Below are positions 4,528 through 5,408 of a stretch of 5,408 bases of DNA, piece after piece (position 1 is the first letter of the stretch; the number at the start of each line of letters is the position of its first letter). A program made the position numbers and the translations under genes. This DNA comes from Patescibacteria group bacterium (lineage in GTDB: Bacteria; Patescibacteriota; Patescibacteriia; Patescibacteriales; GWC2-42-12). Where the stretch lies: contig JAHITL010000047.1 of the NCBI GenBank assembly GCA_018817545.1, positions 1 through 5,408 on the forward strand, in the 5' to 3' direction. The notes beneath the pieces are model-generated. The model worked only from the letters and a program-made list of their open reading frames with translations, was not told the origin of the DNA and did no database searches.

Positions 4528-5043
4528 ATGAAACAACTTGATCCAAAAGCAGTCTGGTTTTTCTTTTTTAGTTTTGTTTTGCGGTCGTTCATACCGATAA
4601 TATTTTTGAGTATTGTGGGTTTGGGAATTTTAGGTGATTTTTTTGACGAAAGCTTTAATAACGGCAGTGAATTTCCATTTGGCCTTCTGAATTGGTTGTG
4701 GGTTATCATTCCCGCATTTCTCGTATTGTGTTTTGTTTGGGCTAAACTCACTTACCACTTTTATCGCTATGAACTCCTTGATAATGGATTTCGTAAAGAA
4801 TTAGGTGTCATTTATAAAAAATATGTCACTATTCCTTACGACCGAATTCAAAACATTAACATCAACCGTGGTATCTTGGCTCGCATTCTTGGTCTTTCTG
4901 ATCTCAATATCCAAACTGCTGGAGCGAGCGCAATGGGCGGTGGTGCAGAGGGAATATTGCCTGCAGTTTCTATGGCAGTCGGCGAACAACTTCGAGACGA
5001 ACTAATTCAGCGTACTTGCCAATCTAAAAATCAGGGACTCTAA
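4528..5043 (+). CDS. Bacterial PH-domain membrane protein (DUF304 / YdbS-like)
   Basis: The product has 171 residues. Two hydrophobic helices (about residues 10-35 and 54-75) precede a bacterial pleckstrin-homology domain (bPH_2, DUF304; about 78-160). Its hallmarks are YRYELLDNGFRKELGVIYKK, the IPYDRIQNINI strand at 102-112, RILGLSDLNIQTAG at 119-132, a Gly/Ala-rich loop (133-142) and a closing helix that begins EQLRDELIQR. Length and order (two spans, then one PH domain) fit the family, whose YdbS/YdbT-type members sit in the cytoplasmic membrane; their molecular role is not settled, so lipid or envelope functions are only suggested. The ATG follows AT-rich DNA without a Shine-Dalgarno motif. 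The gene stands alone with its own extended -10 promoter and is bracketed by two ~75-base direct repeats, as a cassette would be. Confidence 0.82.
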   Translation: MKQLDPKAVWFFFFSFVLRSFIPIIFLSIVGLGILGDFFDESFNNGSEFPFGLLNWLWVIIPAFLVLCFVWAKLTYHFYRYELLDNGFRKELGVIYKKYVTIPYDRIQNININRGILARILGLSDLNIQTAGASAMGGGAEGILPAVSMAVGEQLRDELIQRTCQSKNQGL

Positions 5044-5087
5044 ATTTTTCAAAGAATTCTGCCGTCAAAGAAAAACTTGAAATTGTC

Positions 5088-5104
5088 AGCGGAGCTGCAC
5101 CGCT
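5088..5104 (+). other. Hairpin leading into repeat copy B
   Basis: AGCGG (5088-5092) pairs with CCGCT (5100-5104) around AGCTGCA. It occupies the position where copy A has GGC-TTC-GCC (about 4341-4349). Stems are kept at both places although the sequences differ, which could be a structural constraint or simply GC-rich coding remnant. Confidence 0.3.
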
Positions 5105-5177
5105 CAAAACCGCAAAAGAACCCGAAAAACATCGGTGCGAACCGTATTTTAATTTTGGGGGAAAGAAATTTTTTTAA
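5104..5177 (+). repeat. Direct repeat copy B, downstream of the PH-domain gene
   Basis: This is the partner of 4358-4432 in the same orientation, starting 61 bases after the PH-domain stop codon. Differences from copy A are a missing AAA, an extra T near 5145 and scattered substitutions, so the two are related but not recent duplicates. Confidence 0.6.
5133..5156 (+). terminator. Candidate intrinsic terminator of the PH-domain gene
   Basis: CGGT-GCGA-ACCG (5133-5144) is a four-pair stem closed by a GNRA-type tetraloop, extendable by AT pairs with one bulged T, and followed by TATTTTAATTTT. The stem is short, so termination may be inefficient. It sits 90 bases after the stop codon. Confidence 0.4.
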
Positions 5178-5216
5178 ATTGCGAATTGTATTTTATTAAT
5201 TTTTTCATTATCATAA

Positions 5217-5408
5217 CTTTGTCTCCAGAATCTAACGCAATATTTTTGGCATTTTATGCTAAAAATGCTAAGCTTTAGATTTTATGAACAAATACAAGCG
5301 ATTAAATATGGGCGAACGCGAAGAAATTAGTCGGATGCTTGCCCAAAAAAGTTCTTTTCAATACATTGCCAAAACATTAAAACGACATACAAGTACTATT
5401 AGTCGTGA
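5217..5408 (+). mobile_element. IS30-family insertion sequence, inner end and 5' part (right copy)
   Basis: This begins at the shared terminus CTTTGTCTCCAGAATCTAAC and is a mirror image of 1-140. The two copies therefore face each other with their upstream ends inward and transposase genes pointing out of the window, an arrangement in which they could mobilise the 5.1 kb between them as a composite unit. That mobility is an inference. Confidence 0.75.
5284..5408 (+). CDS. IS30-family transposase, N-terminal 41 residues (runs off the right edge)
   Basis: The frame from ATG 5284 is open to the window's end. It reads MNKYKRLNMGEREEISRML, then AQKSSFQYIAKTLKRHTS and TISR. This is a complete helix-turn-helix of the type that starts IS30-family transposases: ER-EI at the first helix, IA-x-L-x-R before the turn, and TISR in the recognition helix. 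The DDE domain is beyond the window. The leader of 67 bases from the element tip carries a TTGGCA (5246-5251) that could be a -35, but a convincing -10 at proper spacing is not evident. There is no Shine-Dalgarno motif. Confidence 0.75.
   Translation, partial: MNKYKRLNMGEREEISRMLAQKSSFQYIAKTLKRHTSTISR

Larger units (their letters stand above)
5028..5177 (+). pseudogene. C-terminal coding remnant, copy B, overlapping the end of the PH-domain gene
   Basis: A frame open from 5028 to a TAA at 5175-5177 reads NSAVKEKLEIVSGAAP, LKTAKEPEKHRCEPYFNFGG and KKFF. The part from GAAP to EP parallels copy A with mostly synonymous changes; after EP one extra base shifts it away from copy A's FLILGE ending. 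It has no start codon of its own and overlaps the last 16 bases of the PH-domain gene in another frame, so it is a fragment and not a gene. Confidence 0.4.

Noticed and set aside
5131..5145. GGTGCGAACC resembling a tRNA T-arm
   Set aside because: No acceptor stem, anticodon arm or D-arm can be built around it; the hairpin reads better as a terminator stem.
1..5408. CRISPR array, tRNA or rRNA genes, or a replication origin
   Set aside because: No regularly spaced repeats, cloverleaf, rRNA motifs or iteron clusters were seen on either strand.

Overview
The window looks like an accessory, insertion-sequence-rich stretch from an AT-rich bacterium, most likely a member of the Candidate Phyla Radiation (Patescibacteria). 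That placement is an inference. It rests on the low G+C, the absence of a Shine-Dalgarno motif before every start codon, short or leaderless mRNA starts, and a 594-residue protein resembling long uncharacterised proteins I associate with Parcubacteria-like genomes. Tryptophan is encoded by TGG and all complete genes end in TAA, so nothing demands a recoded genetic code.

Layout. Both edges carry the 5' end of the same IS30-family insertion sequence, in opposite orientation and reading outwards (1-140 minus, 5217-5408 plus), identical over 140 bp except one base. Inside the left copy is a 29-residue single-span membrane peptide (164-253). At 279-~447 comes a short, decayed copy of a second mobile element whose better-preserved copy lies at 3874-4213. 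That second copy has imperfect 24-bp terminal inverted repeats and no recognisable transposase, so it is MITE-like or a deleted IS. Two very AT-rich genes follow: a PEMT/ICMT-type integral-membrane methyltransferase (478-1017) and a pRiA4b Orf3-like protein (1079-1513). The gap at 1514-1865 holds a hairpin, a long-range inverted repeat and a probable reverse-strand coding remnant.

The large gene (1866-3650, function unknown) has a near-consensus promoter placed so that transcription should start at the ATG, and an intrinsic terminator (3703-3735). Region 3651-4527 has no intact gene. It holds a cut-off promoter/start pair, the MITE-like element and a coding remnant. A bacterial PH-domain (YdbS-like, DUF304) membrane protein (4528-5043) follows. 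It is bracketed by two ~75-bp imperfect direct repeats (4358-4432, 5104-5177), each of which looks like the 3' end of one protein family and carries a terminator-like hairpin.

How the genes relate: apart from the possible 478-1513 pair, each gene has its own promoter or a long gap before it, so this reads as cargo collected piecemeal between mobile elements rather than one pathway. G+C differs sharply between blocks (about 17-20% in samples of 478-1513, 33-52% in samples of 1866-3650), which supports separate origins. The strongest leads are the 594-residue protein with its leaderless promoter, the direct-repeat pair bracketing the PH-domain gene, and the two-copy TIR element.
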